From Leptospira mtsangambouensis (GTDB lineage Bacteria > Spirochaetota > Leptospiria > Leptospirales > Leptospiraceae), in the NCBI RefSeq assembly GCF_004770475.1, contig NZ_RQHK01000002.1, positions 281,001 to 345,000 of the forward strand: a stretch of DNA of 64,000 nt, written 5' to 3'. Each line of letters begins with the position of its first letter. Position 1 is the first letter of the stretch. Of this stretch, positions 1-8,331 are shown one piece after another. The position numbers and the translations under genes are program-made. The notes below the pieces were generated by a model, which saw nothing but the letters and a program-made list of their open reading frames with translations, ran no database searches and was not told where the DNA came from.

Positions 1-2
1 TT

Positions 3-83
3 TTACTGAGCATCGGTGGGGGAACAAACGAAGCCATGCAAAAAAACATAGCAAGCGATTTAAAAAAACTTTGGTCCGAATAA
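3..83 (+). CDS. Acyl-CoA dehydrogenase, C-terminal fragment (5' end outside window)
   Basis: Only the last 26 codons are inside the window. They read LLSIGGGTNEAMQKNIASDL and end at TAA. The GGTNE motif followed by a short basic helix is what closes acyl-CoA dehydrogenases, where this loop contacts the FAD of the neighbouring subunit. The family normally oxidises acyl-CoA thioesters in the cytoplasm. Substrate cannot be judged from the fragment. Good frame, but little sequence to rest on. Confidence 0.55.
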   Translation, partial: LLSIGGGTNEAMQKNIASDLKKLWSE

Positions 84-121
84 ACAAAACTTTTTAATTT
101 ATCTCCATCTTTCTCTGTAGG

Positions 122-1657
122 ATGGTCTACAGAGGGATGGATACATTTTGGGATGTAGTGGTCATCGGTTCTGGACTTGGCGGACTTAGTGCTGCTTTGT
201 CACTTTCAGAAAAAGGCCAAAGAGTTTTGGTTTTAGAAAAAGGCACAGCTCCTGGTGGTTGTGCTTCTAGTTTCCAAAAGAATGGTTTTGTCTTTGAATC
301 AGGTGCTACAACCCTTGTGGGATTGGAACCTGGTCTTCCCTTTCATAAACTTTCCACAGATTTTCAAATTCAATTTCCTCTTTTCCCATTAAAACGATCG
401 ATGGTAGTCCATATGGATGGAAAAACCATTGAACGTTTCCAAGACCGCAAGGAATGGATTACGGAAGCAAAACGAGTGTTTGGTGGCGATATGCAGATGG
501 AGGTATTTTGGAAACTTTGTTATTTGATTTCTGATTCTCTTTGGAGTTTGTCGGGAAGATATAAATTTTTCCCTTTCCAAAATCTTACCGATATTTGGAA
601 ATCCATGGGTGCGTTTCGGCTCCGCGACTTACTTGTTTTGTTTTTTTCCTTTATCTCCTTACGTTTCGTTTTAAAATGTTTGGGTCTTACTAAAAACAAA
701 CAATGGATTCGATTTTTAGAAGAACAACTTTTAATCACAAGCCAAACAACATCGACAAAAATTTCCATGTCATTTGCGTCTATCGGGCTTACTTATCCGC
801 AATTACAAAACTATGTTGTCAAAGGAGGGATGGTGAGTCTTTCCGAATCGATCCTGCAAAAAATAGAATCAAATGGCGGAAAAATTCTCTATAAACAAGA
901 AGTGATCCATCTGAAAAAAATCGGATTCACCAAAACAAATCCAAAAATGATTTGGGAATTACATACAAAAAATAGAGAACACAATTTGTTTCAAGCACCT
1001 TTGGTGGTTTCGAATCTTCCTATCTGGAACCTAACAGAGATCACAGAGGACTTGCCAAAACTAAAAAAGAAAACTATGAAATTTGAAAAAGGAATTTGGG
1101 GTGCTTTTTCCATGGGGATGGCCATAGAAACCAATCCATCTGAAGAATGGGCAAAAACGGAATGCCTTCACCACCAGATCCATTTGAAGGATGTTTTACC
1201 ATATGGAGGAGGGAATTCCATTTTTCTTTCTCTTTCCCATCCTGAGGATCCCATTCGTTCCCCAAAAGGAATTCGTATCCTGTCGATTTCAACCCATATC
1301 GAAAATCCACAATCTTGGATTCGCGATCCTTCCTACCAAGAAAAAAAGAAAAGAATCGAATCGATTATCATTCAAACCTTAGAGGAAAGTTTTTCTTGGT
1401 TTCAAAAAGACAAAATTATATTTTTACATTCTGCAACACCTGTTACATGGAAAACATGGACAGGTCGGAAATTTGGGAGAGTGGGAGGGATTCCTGGTTC
1501 CTATTTTTCGAATCCATTCCGTATGTTGAGTAACCGCTCGGAAGATCCAAACTTACTTCTTACTGGAGACACTGTCTATCCAGGCCAAGGAATTCCGGCG
1601 GTAGTCCTTGGTGGTCTTCATGTTGTAGAACAATTCCTCGCAAGAAAGAGAGGTTGA
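122..1657 (+). CDS. FAD-dependent oxidoreductase, phytoene desaturase/carotene isomerase (CrtI) superfamily
   Basis: A dinucleotide-binding motif VVVIGSGLGGLSAA lies near residue 13, followed by the E-K-G-x-x-P-G-G-C-A stretch that binds the FAD ribose in the CrtI family. The C-terminus near residue 480 carries GDTVYPGQGIPAVVLGG, the second FAD-contacting motif. Length (511 aa) fits the family. The substrate is unknown: members desaturate or isomerise carotenoids, saturate retinol-like compounds or act on other lipids, and no carotenoid genes lie beside it. An ATG at 137, just before the FAD motif, is as likely a start as the ATG at 122; neither has a well-spaced Shine-Dalgarno. It is followed 34 bases later by thrB on the same strand. 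Confidence 0.75.
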   Translation: MVYRGMDTFWDVVVIGSGLGGLSAALSLSEKGQRVLVLEKGTAPGGCASSFQKNGFVFESGATTLVGLEPGLPFHKLSTDFQIQFPLFPLKRSMVVHMDGKTIERFQDRKEWITEAKRVFGGDMQMEVFWKLCYLISDSLWSLSGRYKFFPFQNLTDIWKSMGAFRLRDLLVLFFSFISLRFVLKCLGLTKNKQWIRFLEEQLLITSQTTSTKISMSFASIGLTYPQLQNYVVKGGMVSLSESILQKIESNGGKILYKQEVIHLKKIGFTKTNPKMIWELHTKNREHNLFQAPLVVSNLPIWNLTEITEDLPKLKKKTMKFEKGIWGAFSMGMAIETNPSEEWAKTECLHHQIHLKDVLPYGGGNSIFLSLSHPEDPIRSPKGIRILSISTHIENPQSWIRDPSYQEKKKRIESIIIQTLEESFSWFQKDKIIFLHSATPVTWKTWTGRKFGRVGGIPGSYFSNPFRMLSNRSEDPNLLLTGDTVYPGQGIPAVVLGGLHVVEQFLARKRG

Positions 1658-1691
1658 TTTTCGAATCAGGTCTTAGAGCCTGGGCGAAACG

Positions 1692-2645
1692 ATGATTCGC
1701 CTTCCTAAGATTCTGATCCAAGTGCCGGGAACTTCCGCCAACTTGGGACCTGGTTTTGACCTTATGGGTCTTGCTTTGGATCTTCATAACCAATTTGAAT
1801 TTAGTTTTTCAAAAGATATTACTGAGTCCAAAACAGAATTAAAAAACGGCAAACCCTTGCCGTTCTCAGAAAAAGAAGATTTGGTTTATCAGTCCTATCT
1901 TTCCTATTTTAAAAAATTTTTACCGAATGTAACACCTCCACCTTATCATTGTAAGATGAGTCTATCTTTGCCCTTAAAAGGTGGACTTGGTTCTAGTGCT
2001 TCGGCCATTGTTGCTGGTTTATCCTTGGCCAGGGAAGTTCACAAACGATTGGAAGCTACGTCTGTTCCCACGGAACCTGCATTTACTCAATATTTGGCTG
2101 AATTTGAAGGTCATCCTGATAATACATTACCCGCTTATTTGGGTGGGTTTGTTTTCGCCTATTCAACGTTTGGTGAAAAGCTTAGATACTTTCGTAAAAA
2201 ATTTCCTTCTTCGGTTGTCATTTTTGTTTTAACACCAGAGTACCATGTTTCCACTGAAGAATCTAGGAAAACACTTCCCAAATCTTATGCCACAGCTGAT
2301 GTGATTTTTAATTTGTCTCGGATTGGCGCTTGGATGCATTTTTTAGACAAACGAAAGTTTGGTGACCTTCTCGTTGGTTTAGAAGATAAGATGCATACAC
2401 CATACCGAATTCCTAAATCTTCTCCCTTATTTCCTTTGGCAGACACCTTAACACAGGCAGGGATTGGATATTGTTTGTCTGGATCCGGACCAAGTTTACT
2501 TGTATTTTTAGAACGAAAGTCAGTGAAAACCAAACAGGCTGAATTAGAAAAAACAATTTCTACAGTGATGGGTGAGGCAAAGATTCCTTATTCATTCAAA
2601 CGAGTGAAACCGGATGGACTCGGTGTTCGAATCCAATTCAAATAG
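1692..2645 (+). CDS. thrB: Homoserine kinase (GHMP kinase family)
   Basis: Phosphorylates L-homoserine to O-phosphohomoserine with ATP, the step before threonine synthase, in the cytoplasm. The N-terminal VPGTSANLGPGFDLMGLAL is the ThrB signature, and near residues 97-104 the glycine/serine-rich ATP loop GLGSSASAIVAG of GHMP kinases is intact. A C-terminal GSGPS loop is also visible. Length of 317 aa is normal. It starts at an ATG preceded by GGGCGAAACG. The stop lies two bases from the stop of a gene on the opposite strand, so the two are packed tail to tail without a visible terminator. No other threonine genes are in the window. Confidence 0.9.
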   Translation: MIRLPKILIQVPGTSANLGPGFDLMGLALDLHNQFEFSFSKDITESKTELKNGKPLPFSEKEDLVYQSYLSYFKKFLPNVTPPPYHCKMSLSLPLKGGLGSSASAIVAGLSLAREVHKRLEATSVPTEPAFTQYLAEFEGHPDNTLPAYLGGFVFAYSTFGEKLRYFRKKFPSSVVIFVLTPEYHVSTEESRKTLPKSYATADVIFNLSRIGAWMHFLDKRKFGDLLVGLEDKMHTPYRIPKSSPLFPLADTLTQAGIGYCLSGSGPSLLVFLERKSVKTKQAELEKTISTVMGEAKIPYSFKRVKPDGLGVRIQFK

Positions 2646-2647
2646 TT

Positions 2648-3286
2648 TTAGTCTTCGTCGGCTCCTTCTTCTTTTCCAAATCCGTAAACATCTCCACGAA
2701 ACCTAACTTTTCGGTTGATCCCTGGTTGGATTTTTCCCACTTCAAAGGTAAACTTCATTCTTTCTTTTCCGGATCTGTTGAAATAAAAAGAAGAGGTCAG
2801 GGAGATTTCAATAAAGTTTACCATCCGCTCTTTGGCAATTTTATCTGAGATTCGAAATTCGACTGGGTGGCCAATGATTTCATAAGATTCAAAACTTTCT
2901 TTGGATTCCATTTTTCCATAATGTTCCATCCGTGGTGGTTTGTAGAAAGTTGGTCCATTTTTTAATACGGTAATGGTATAATCTTCGCTATCACGACTTT
3001 TTTTGAACTGAAAGATGAGATGGTCTTCTGAGATCGCATTACAACGGGTGGCGAGGTTTCCGGTTTTACTTCCGATATGAAAACTGGCAAATCGACTGAG
3101 TTCGTCGACCACAAGATCGTATTTGTCTCCGGTTTGTACGGGAATGAATCGGTCCGATTCTTTTCTGGAAATGACGGGATGGATGAATTGGTTGTAAACA
3201 ACAAGTCCTAGTCCCAAAACGGCAACGGTCAACACTCCGCTAAGGACCAGGATGAAACTGTCGAGAATGGCAATACTAAGAAACAA
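2648..3286 (-). CDS. Hypothetical single-span membrane protein
   Basis: I do not recognise the family. The first 35 residues hold one hydrophobic segment (FILVLSGVLTVAVLGLGLVV), followed by about 175 polar residues rich in beta-prone stretches. The tail is acidic (EEGADED). An N-terminally anchored protein with a soluble domain is likely; the side of the membrane is not clear. The start is a TTG placed four bases after the stop of the upstream gene, with AAGGTAAG as ribosome-binding site, so translation of the two is probably coupled. A distant PilZ-like fold is conceivable from the beta pattern, but the RxxxR and DxSxxG motifs are not seen. Confidence 0.55.
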   Translation of the reverse strand: MFLSIAILDSFILVLSGVLTVAVLGLGLVVYNQFIHPVISRKESDRFIPVQTGDKYDLVVDELSRFASFHIGSKTGNLATRCNAISEDHLIFQFKKSRDSEDYTITVLKNGPTFYKPPRMEHYGKMESKESFESYEIIGHPVEFRISDKIAKERMVNFIEISLTSSFYFNRSGKERMKFTFEVGKIQPGINRKVRFRGDVYGFGKEEGADED

Positions 3287-3288
3287 AC

Positions 3289-3594
3289 TTACCTTTTTGT
3301 ATCTACCTTATGATTTTTTGGGGACGGTAGTGGGGTACGTGTGACTAAAGAAAGTAAGTCTTTCACTTCTTCCGGCGAGATGATTTGGTTTAGTTTCTCT
3401 TCTAAAGAGGCAGGAGTTGGTTTTAAAACTAAATCCTCTGGTTTGATTTCCGGATTTGCCTCGACCTTCGTCACCGTCCGAGCCTTGGGAGCCTTCTCTG
3501 GGAAAGATTCTTTTCCTTCCTCCGATTGTTTCCCTGTTTGGGTGGGAATCGTGGGGGGAATGTGTGAGTTTCCTTGAATGTTAATTGTATTCAT
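3289..3594 (-). CDS. Hypothetical small proline/lysine-rich protein
   Basis: A 101-residue hydrophilic protein with no signal peptide or membrane segment. The first half is rich in P, T, K and E and looks disordered; the second half (EEKLNQIISPEEVKDLLSLV) could form helices. No family is recognised. I place the start at the ATG at 3594 because GGAGG lies ten bases upstream; a TTG nine bases earlier is in frame but sits directly on that Shine-Dalgarno. It is the first gene of a two-gene unit with the membrane protein downstream, suggesting that they act together. Confidence 0.5.
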   Translation of the reverse strand: MNTINIQGNSHIPPTIPTQTGKQSEEGKESFPEKAPKARTVTKVEANPEIKPEDLVLKPTPASLEEKLNQIISPEEVKDLLSLVTRTPLPSPKNHKVDTKR

Positions 3595-3757
3595 TTTTCC
3601 CAAACCTCCGTGTTCAGGATCTGCACTTTGAGAAAAAACTATCCTTTTCCCTCCCTCAGATTTTCGGACATTTGCTAGTTGGCTTTAGCGAAAATCGAAG
3701 ATTTTTTTAGCTTTTTTCCGTTTGATTGTCCGCTTTATGGGCGGGAAGCTGGCAGGG

Positions 3758-4807
3758 ATGGAAAATATTTTTAAAAAGTGGATGGAAAATCCCATCTCCA
3801 AAATCGTCCTAGCTACCAACTTCGTTTTCGCCCTTCTCTTTATCGTCAGTGTTCCTTCCTTTGTTCGGGAATACATTACCCAAGATGCAGTCAGTATCGG
3901 CGGAAAAAAATATGACCTGAGTGATGTGAAAGAAACGTCTCCGATTGCTTATTCCAAATTCCAATCGGAATACAAAAGCCTGATCAAAAACACCCTTGGT
4001 GAGTTTGCACAGGATAAATTATTCGAACTTGTTGCAAAAGATAAAAACATCAAACCTTCTGAAGTGTTAAACCAAGGTTTCACTCCAACAGAACCATCTG
4101 AAGAAGATATCCTAAATGTTTATATGTCAAACAAAGCTCAGTTAGGTGGAAAGTCTTTGAACGAAACAAAAGACAAAATTGTTGGTTTCCTTAAAAGCCA
4201 ACAAGAACAAGAACATAGCCGTGCTGTTTATCGAGATATCGTAACCAAATATCCAGTTGAGTTTTTGATCAAAGAACCAGCTGCGGTAAGAGTGACTGTA
4301 GAAGAAAAAAATAACCCTTCCATCGGACCGAAAGATGCAAAAATTACGGTCATCGAATTTTCTGACTTTGAATGTCCATTCTGCAAAAGAAGCCAAGACG
4401 TGAACCAAAAACTTCGTGAAAAATACAAAGGTCAAATCCGATGGGTCTTCCGTGATTTTCCTCTACCTTTCCACCAAGATGCAATGTATGCACATATGGC
4501 CGCTAACTGTTCTGTTTCGGAAGGAAAGTATTGGGATGTGTTCAACTTGTTTTTTGAAAACAGTGGAAACTTAGGGAAAGCTAATGTAGATGCGTTGGTA
4601 GTGAAAGCTGGTGTCTCGAAAGACAAATACCAATCTTGTATGAAAGATGCATCTAATTTGAAAGCAGAAATCGATGCAGATATCCAAGATGGACAAAAAG
4701 TGGGTGTGAGTGGAACTCCAGCGTTTTTTATCAATGGAATCTTTGTTTCGGGAGCTCTTCCTTTCGAAAATTTCGATGAGATCATCCAAAAAGAATTAAA
4801 ACAATAA
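3758..4807 (+). CDS. Membrane-anchored DsbA-like thioredoxin-fold protein (Thioredoxin_4 type)
   Basis: The N-terminus has one hydrophobic segment (KIVLATNFVFALLFIVSV) that should anchor the protein, with the rest in the periplasm. After a helical region of about 150 residues comes a DsbA-type thioredoxin fold with the active-site CPFC (Cys206 and Cys209) in EFSDFECPFCKRSQ, and later the cis-proline loop GTPAFFING. Such proteins oxidise or isomerise disulfides of exported proteins. The helical region between anchor and catalytic domain resembles the arrangement in membrane-bound DsbA-like proteins of other bacteria. The ATG at 3758 lies just before the anchor; an ATG at 3737 and a TTG at 3722 are in frame upstream but have no Shine-Dalgarno. 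mdh follows 31 bases downstream. Confidence 0.8.
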   Translation: MENIFKKWMENPISKIVLATNFVFALLFIVSVPSFVREYITQDAVSIGGKKYDLSDVKETSPIAYSKFQSEYKSLIKNTLGEFAQDKLFELVAKDKNIKPSEVLNQGFTPTEPSEEDILNVYMSNKAQLGGKSLNETKDKIVGFLKSQQEQEHSRAVYRDIVTKYPVEFLIKEPAAVRVTVEEKNNPSIGPKDAKITVIEFSDFECPFCKRSQDVNQKLREKYKGQIRWVFRDFPLPFHQDAMYAHMAANCSVSEGKYWDVFNLFFENSGNLGKANVDALVVKAGVSKDKYQSCMKDASNLKAEIDADIQDGQKVGVSGTPAFFINGIFVSGALPFENFDEIIQKELKQ

Positions 4808-4838
4808 TCATAAATTATAAAATTAAAGGAAAATTTAT

Positions 4839-5822
4839 ATGAGCAAAAAAGTAAAAGTTGCTGTTACAGGTGCTGCCGGACAAATCGGATACGCACTCCT
4901 ATTTCGTATCGCTTCAGGACAAATGTTTGGACCTGACACTGCAGTGGAACTCCAATTATTGGAATTGGAACAAGCCCTTCCAGCCGCTAAAGGTGTCATT
5001 ATGGAATTGGATGACTGTGCTTTCCCGTTACTCGAAAAAGTGTCAGTATCTTCTAACATTGATGAGGCGTTCCGTGACATCAACTGGGCACTTCTTGTTG
5101 GTTCTGTTCCAAGAAAAGCAGGAATGGAAAGGGGAGACCTTCTTAAAATCAACGGTGGAATTTTTACAACACAAGGAAAGGCAATCGAAAAGAATGCAGC
5201 TAGTGACGTAAGAGTTCTTGTGGTTGGTAACCCTTGTAATACAAATGCACTCATTGCAATGAACAACGCAAAAGGTGTGCCATCTGACAGATGGTTTGCG
5301 ATGACAGGTCTTGATGAAAACCGTGCGAAAACACAACTTGCTCAGAAAGCAGGAGTTCTCGTGAAAGACGTATCGAACGTTGCGATTTGGGGAAACCACT
5401 CGGCAACTCAATACCCTGACTTCTACAATGCAAAAATCAAAGGAAAACCAGCCACTGATTTGATTTCAGACACAGAATGGTTAAAAGGTGATTTTATCTC
5501 TACTGTTCAAAAAAGAGGAGCAGCGATCATTGCGGCGCGCGGAGCTTCTTCTGCGGCTTCTGCAGCAAACGCAGTAGTGGATACAGTGCATAACATTGTC
5601 ACTCCTACAAAAGCTGGTGATTGGTTCAGTGCTGCTTGCCACTCCAATGGTGAGTATGGTGTGGACAAAGGTCTTATCTTTGGATACCCGCTCAAATCAG
5701 ATGGCAAAAAAGTAGAGATCGTTACCGGCCTTGAAATCAATGCATTCGGTAAGGAAAAATTTGACATCACTCACAACGAGTTGAAAGAAGAAAGAAACGA
5801 AGTAAAAGACATGTTAGGTTAA
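4839..5822 (+). CDS. mdh: Malate dehydrogenase
   Basis: Interconverts malate and oxaloacetate with NAD in the TCA cycle. The N-terminal [17 protein letters not shown] is the nucleotide-binding motif of the cytosolic-type (group 2) enzymes, with the substrate-binding arginine in [14 protein letters not shown] and the catalytic histidine in [13 protein letters not shown]. Length of 327 aa matches this group. AAAGGA eight bases before the ATG is a good ribosome-binding site. It probably shares a transcript with the DsbA-like gene upstream and ends at the hairpin at 5881-5914. Confidence 0.95.
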   Translation: MSKKVKVAVTGAAGQIGYALLFRIASGQMFGPDTAVELQLLELEQALPAAKGVIMELDDCAFPLLEKVSVSSNIDEAFRDINWALLVGSVPRKAGMERGDLLKINGGIFTTQGKAIEKNAASDVRVLVVGNPCNTNALIAMNNAKGVPSDRWFAMTGLDENRAKTQLAQKAGVLVKDVSNVAIWGNHSATQYPDFYNAKIKGKPATDLISDTEWLKGDFISTVQKRGAAIIAARGASSAASAANAVVDTVHNIVTPTKAGDWFSAACHSNGEYGVDKGLIFGYPLKSDGKKVEIVTGLEINAFGKEKFDITHNELKEERNEVKDMLG

Positions 5823-5880
5823 AACATTTTTAGTCTTTAGGGAAGTCATTCTGTTAGGACTAGTGTTTTTGATTTCTGAA

Positions 5881-5914
5881 AAGCTCGGCACCCTGAAAGG
5901 TGACGGGCTTTTTT
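5881..5914 (+). terminator. Rho-independent terminator after mdh
   Basis: Arms 5881-5892 (AAGCTCGGCACC) and 5899-5910 (GGTGACGGGCTT) pair over 12 positions with one mismatch and one G-T, closing a CTGAAA loop, and a run of T follows. It lies between mdh and the convergent hydrolase gene. Confidence 0.8.
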
Positions 5915-5919
5915 ATTGT

Positions 5920-6777
5920 CTACCTGCCAAGCAGGGCGTTTTGAAATTCGTTTAGGAATTCCTCCGGCCTTTCCAAAAAAGGCAAATGGCTAGACTTATC
6001 CACCACAGTCATTTTGATTTCTGGAAACTCTTTTAAGATAGGATCCCAAGTGTAGTATGGTGCCACCTGATAGTCTTCTTTCCCCATACAAATCCAAATC
6101 GGTTTAGAAAGTTTTTGGAAGAAATCAGATACTTCAATGTCTCGAAACACTTCACCAAACAAAAAATCAAAGGCAAGTTTGTTTGTATGGATTCCTTCCC
6201 AAAACTTTCTAGATGGAAAGGGAACTTGGTAAAACCCTTTGGCTTCCAAACTCACACAATAATGGATAAAAAAATCTTCGGGTGTTCTTTCTATATTTTT
6301 TTGAAACTGGATTTGGTTTTCCAAATGTGCCTCTTTACGAAGATCAGAGGCATGTTTCTGGAAATAAACTTCTGCTTCGAACATAGGACTTCCGTGGCTT
6401 GGGCCTGTGGAGACCATCACAAGGTTTTTGACTTGGTCTGGGTATTTTGCTGCATAAGCCAATGCCATATACCCATGCCCGGAATGGCCAATGATAGGAC
6501 AGGCCGGGATTTTTAGCTCTTTTTGTAGGAAACTAAAATCTTCGAGTAGTTTCTCTAAAGAATAATCCTCTTTTGTTTCTTTTGAGGAACTGGATCGTTT
6601 GGCAAACCCTCTCTGGTCCACCACAGTGATTTCGAATTTTTCGGCCATCACACTTGGGATGACTCTTGGATAGTACAAGGCACTTCCTATCCAAAATAGG
6701 GGTGGGCCTCCATTTTTAGTTTTTGCCACTTGGAGGGCAAATCCCTCTCTTTCGATTGTTTGGTATTTCCATTCCAT
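5920..6777 (-). CDS. Alpha/beta-hydrolase fold protein
   Basis: The nucleophile elbow GHSGHG, the acid in CMGKEDYQVAP and the histidine in KSSHLPFLERPEEF form a complete catalytic triad. The protein has no signal peptide and should be cytosolic. Sequence style is that of prolyl aminopeptidase/lactonase-like hydrolases, but the substrate cannot be assigned. The start is well supported by GAGG seven bases before the ATG. It is divergent from a MarR-family gene, and the shared 130-base region holds a palindrome that covers its likely -10 box, so the MarR protein probably controls it. Such pairs often respond to small aromatic or lipophilic compounds or to organic peroxides; that is inference. 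Confidence 0.75.
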   Translation of the reverse strand: MEWKYQTIEREGFALQVAKTKNGGPPLFWIGSALYYPRVIPSVMAEKFEITVVDQRGFAKRSSSSKETKEDYSLEKLLEDFSFLQKELKIPACPIIGHSGHGYMALAYAAKYPDQVKNLVMVSTGPSHGSPMFEAEVYFQKHASDLRKEAHLENQIQFQKNIERTPEDFFIHYCVSLEAKGFYQVPFPSRKFWEGIHTNKLAFDFLFGEVFRDIEVSDFFQKLSKPIWICMGKEDYQVAPYYTWDPILKEFPEIKMTVVDKSSHLPFLERPEEFLNEFQNALLGR

Positions 6778-6824
6778 AACATTTCCTCAAAGGTTTCGTA
6801 TATTCTCTATTTTTGTGTTTTGAA

Positions 6825-6864
6825 TATAGTTGCACTATACAACTATATGGTTGCAGGTTGCAAC
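6825..6864. promoter_or_regulatory. Palindromic operator cluster between hydrolase and MarR genes
   Basis: TATAGTTG (6825-6832) and CAACTATA (6840-6847) form a perfect inverted repeat with a 7-base centre. A second perfect palindrome, GTTGCAAC, lies at 6857-6864, and GTTGCA occurs three times (6829, 6850, 6857). On the minus strand TTGCAA (6863-6858), 18 bases, then TATAGT (6839-6834) make a plausible promoter for the hydrolase, so a protein bound to the palindrome would cover the -10 box. Spacing and symmetry suit a MarR dimer. Binding is inferred. Confidence 0.55.
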
Positions 6865-6907
6865 TAAAAAAGCTTGTCAATATTTCTAAAATCTTTGGAC
6901 TGGAATC

Positions 6908-7369
6908 GTGAAACTGGAAAACACATCAAGTTATCTCGGGATTTATATGAGCGAAACTTTGCTTTTAATGCGCCGGTTTCTTTCGGAAGAATTTATCAAA
7001 AAAAGAATTGGGATGCGGTTTGAAGAATGGATGTCACTTCTTCCTTTGTCAGAATCGGAAAGTTTAAACCAAAAGGAATTGAGTGAAAGGCTGGTAAAAG
7101 ACAAAACCACGATTTCGAGACTCGTGGATGGTTGGGTCAAAAAAAATTGGGTGAAACGTGAAATCTCAGAAACCGACAAACGCCAATACAATCTACGATT
7201 TACCAAAAAGGGAAAAGATGTTTGGGAAAAGGGTCTTCCCATCATCGCATCGGCAGATTTTGTTTTTCGAAAGGACCTAACAGAAACAGACGAAAAAGAG
7301 CTTTATTTATTACTTTTTAAAATCCAATCCTCAGTCCAACTTTTTGGCAAAGAGAGATCCAACCACTAG
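6908..7369 (+). CDS. MarR-family transcriptional regulator
   Basis: A winged helix-turn-helix regulator of 153 aa, normal for MarR. Residues 45-95 contain the recognition region (LNQKELSERLVKDKTTISRLVDGW) and the wing, where the conserved D-K-R (ETDKRQYNLRFTKKG) is present. The flanking helices would dimerise. I see no conserved sensing cysteine near the N-terminus, so a ligand rather than peroxide is the more likely signal. The start is a GTG at 6908 with GGA close by; an ATG at 6947 is an alternative. It is divergent from the hydrolase gene, with palindromes between them, and probably represses both. Its stop overlaps that of prmC in CTAG. Confidence 0.85.
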   Translation: MKLENTSSYLGIYMSETLLLMRRFLSEEFIKKRIGMRFEEWMSLLPLSESESLNQKELSERLVKDKTTISRLVDGWVKKNWVKREISETDKRQYNLRFTKKGKDVWEKGLPIIASADFVFRKDLTETDEKELYLLLFKIQSSVQLFGKERSNH

Positions 7370-8250
7370 GATGAATGCGGGGCTTCGGCGAAGAGGAAAC
7401 GTTCTTTCTTAGAGCTGTCTAAGATTTTTTTAGTCCCGATAAAACCCAACCCTTTTGCCATCTCTTCTAGTTCTTCTATGTACAAAGGATGGGTTTCCAT
7501 CATGAGTTTCCCACCTGGATTTAATCGACTAAATACTACAGATAACAATCGTTTGTGGAATTCTTTAAAATCAGATACAAAGAGTGCCAGATGCGGTTCA
7601 TAATCGAGGACATCCGGCATAATTTCTGGTTTTTCTGATTCTGGAATATAAGGGGGATTGGAGACTATCAAATCAAATAATAATTCTTTGGGGATCTCTG
7701 CGTCCAAATCAGAAACATAAAAATTAGTTCTCTCGTCTAAGTTGTATTTTTCAGAATTGCGACGACTGACACCAATTGCTTTTTCCGAAAGGTCGGAGAG
7801 AGTCACAACACTCGTTGGTAGAAGTTGTGTGAGACTAAGGCCAATACAACCACTCCCCGAACATAGATCCCAAATTTGTAAAGGACTTGGTTCAGTGAAG
7901 GATAGCTCTTCTTTTTTTTTCCAAAGGTAGTCCACAAGTTCTTCTGTTTCGGGCCTTGGGATGAGGACATCTTCTGTTACCAAGTATTCAAATTTATGAA
8001 ATCCTTTTTTACCAGTGATGTAAGCGACAGGTTTTCTTTTGCTTCGTTCTACAATTCGTTCGCGGTAAATGTCGATTTCTTTTTGGCCAAGCGGCATTTC
8101 AAACTGGGAATAGAGTTTGATACGTGGGAGATTTAAAAGATCGGAAAGGATCCATTCGGCGTCCACACGGGGATTTGGAATTTCCTTTTTTTCCAGAAAT
8201 TCTGCAGATCGTTTTAAATAATAAAGTAGGGTTCCTGGTTGTTCCGCCAT
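7366..8250 (-). CDS. prmC: Peptide chain release factor N5-glutamine methyltransferase
   Basis: Methylates the glutamine of the GGQ motif in release factors RF1 and RF2 using S-adenosylmethionine. The signature NPPY (SNPPYIPESEKPEI) is intact, preceded by the SAM loop DLCSGSGCIGLSL. The N-terminal helical domain of about 90 residues is also typical, and 294 aa is normal. The ATG at 8250 lies six bases beyond the 3' end of tRNA-Arg; an in-frame ATG at 8265 lies inside the tRNA and is unlikely. The only Shine-Dalgarno-like sequence, GGGGG, belongs to the tRNA acceptor stem (see findings). It appears to be the last gene of a minus-strand operon. Confidence 0.9.
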   Translation of the reverse strand: MAEQPGTLLYYLKRSAEFLEKKEIPNPRVDAEWILSDLLNLPRIKLYSQFEMPLGQKEIDIYRERIVERSKRKPVAYITGKKGFHKFEYLVTEDVLIPRPETEELVDYLWKKKEELSFTEPSPLQIWDLCSGSGCIGLSLTQLLPTSVVTLSDLSEKAIGVSRRNSEKYNLDERTNFYVSDLDAEIPKELLFDLIVSNPPYIPESEKPEIMPDVLDYEPHLALFVSDFKEFHKRLLSVVFSRLNPGGKLMMETHPLYIEELEEMAKGLGFIGTKKILDSSKKERFLFAEAPHSS

Positions 8251-8256
8251 ATCTTT

Positions 8257-8329
8257 TGCCCCCAACAGGATTCGAACCTGTGTCCCCAGTTTAGGAAACT
8301 AGTGCTCTATCCACCTGAGCTATGGGAGC
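8257..8329 (-). tRNA. tRNA-Arg, anticodon CCT
   Basis: Read on the minus strand, the 73-base gene has an acceptor stem GCTCCCA/TGGGGGC (one G-T pair), D arm GCTC/GAGC, anticodon stem CTAGT/ACTGG with loop TTCCTAA, and T arm ACAGG-TTCGAAT-CCTGT. The anticodon CCT reads AGG. No CCA end is encoded. It is squeezed between the cyclic-nucleotide-binding regulator (two bases from its stop) and prmC (six bases to its ATG), so it must be cut out of a polycistronic transcript or have an internal promoter. Confidence 0.95.
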
Positions 8330-8331
8330 TT

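Noticed and set aside
3691..3705. Hairpin AAAATC-GAA-GATTTT as a terminator
   Set aside because: No plus-strand gene lies upstream, and the stem is A/T only; it is more likely leader sequence of the DsbA-like gene.
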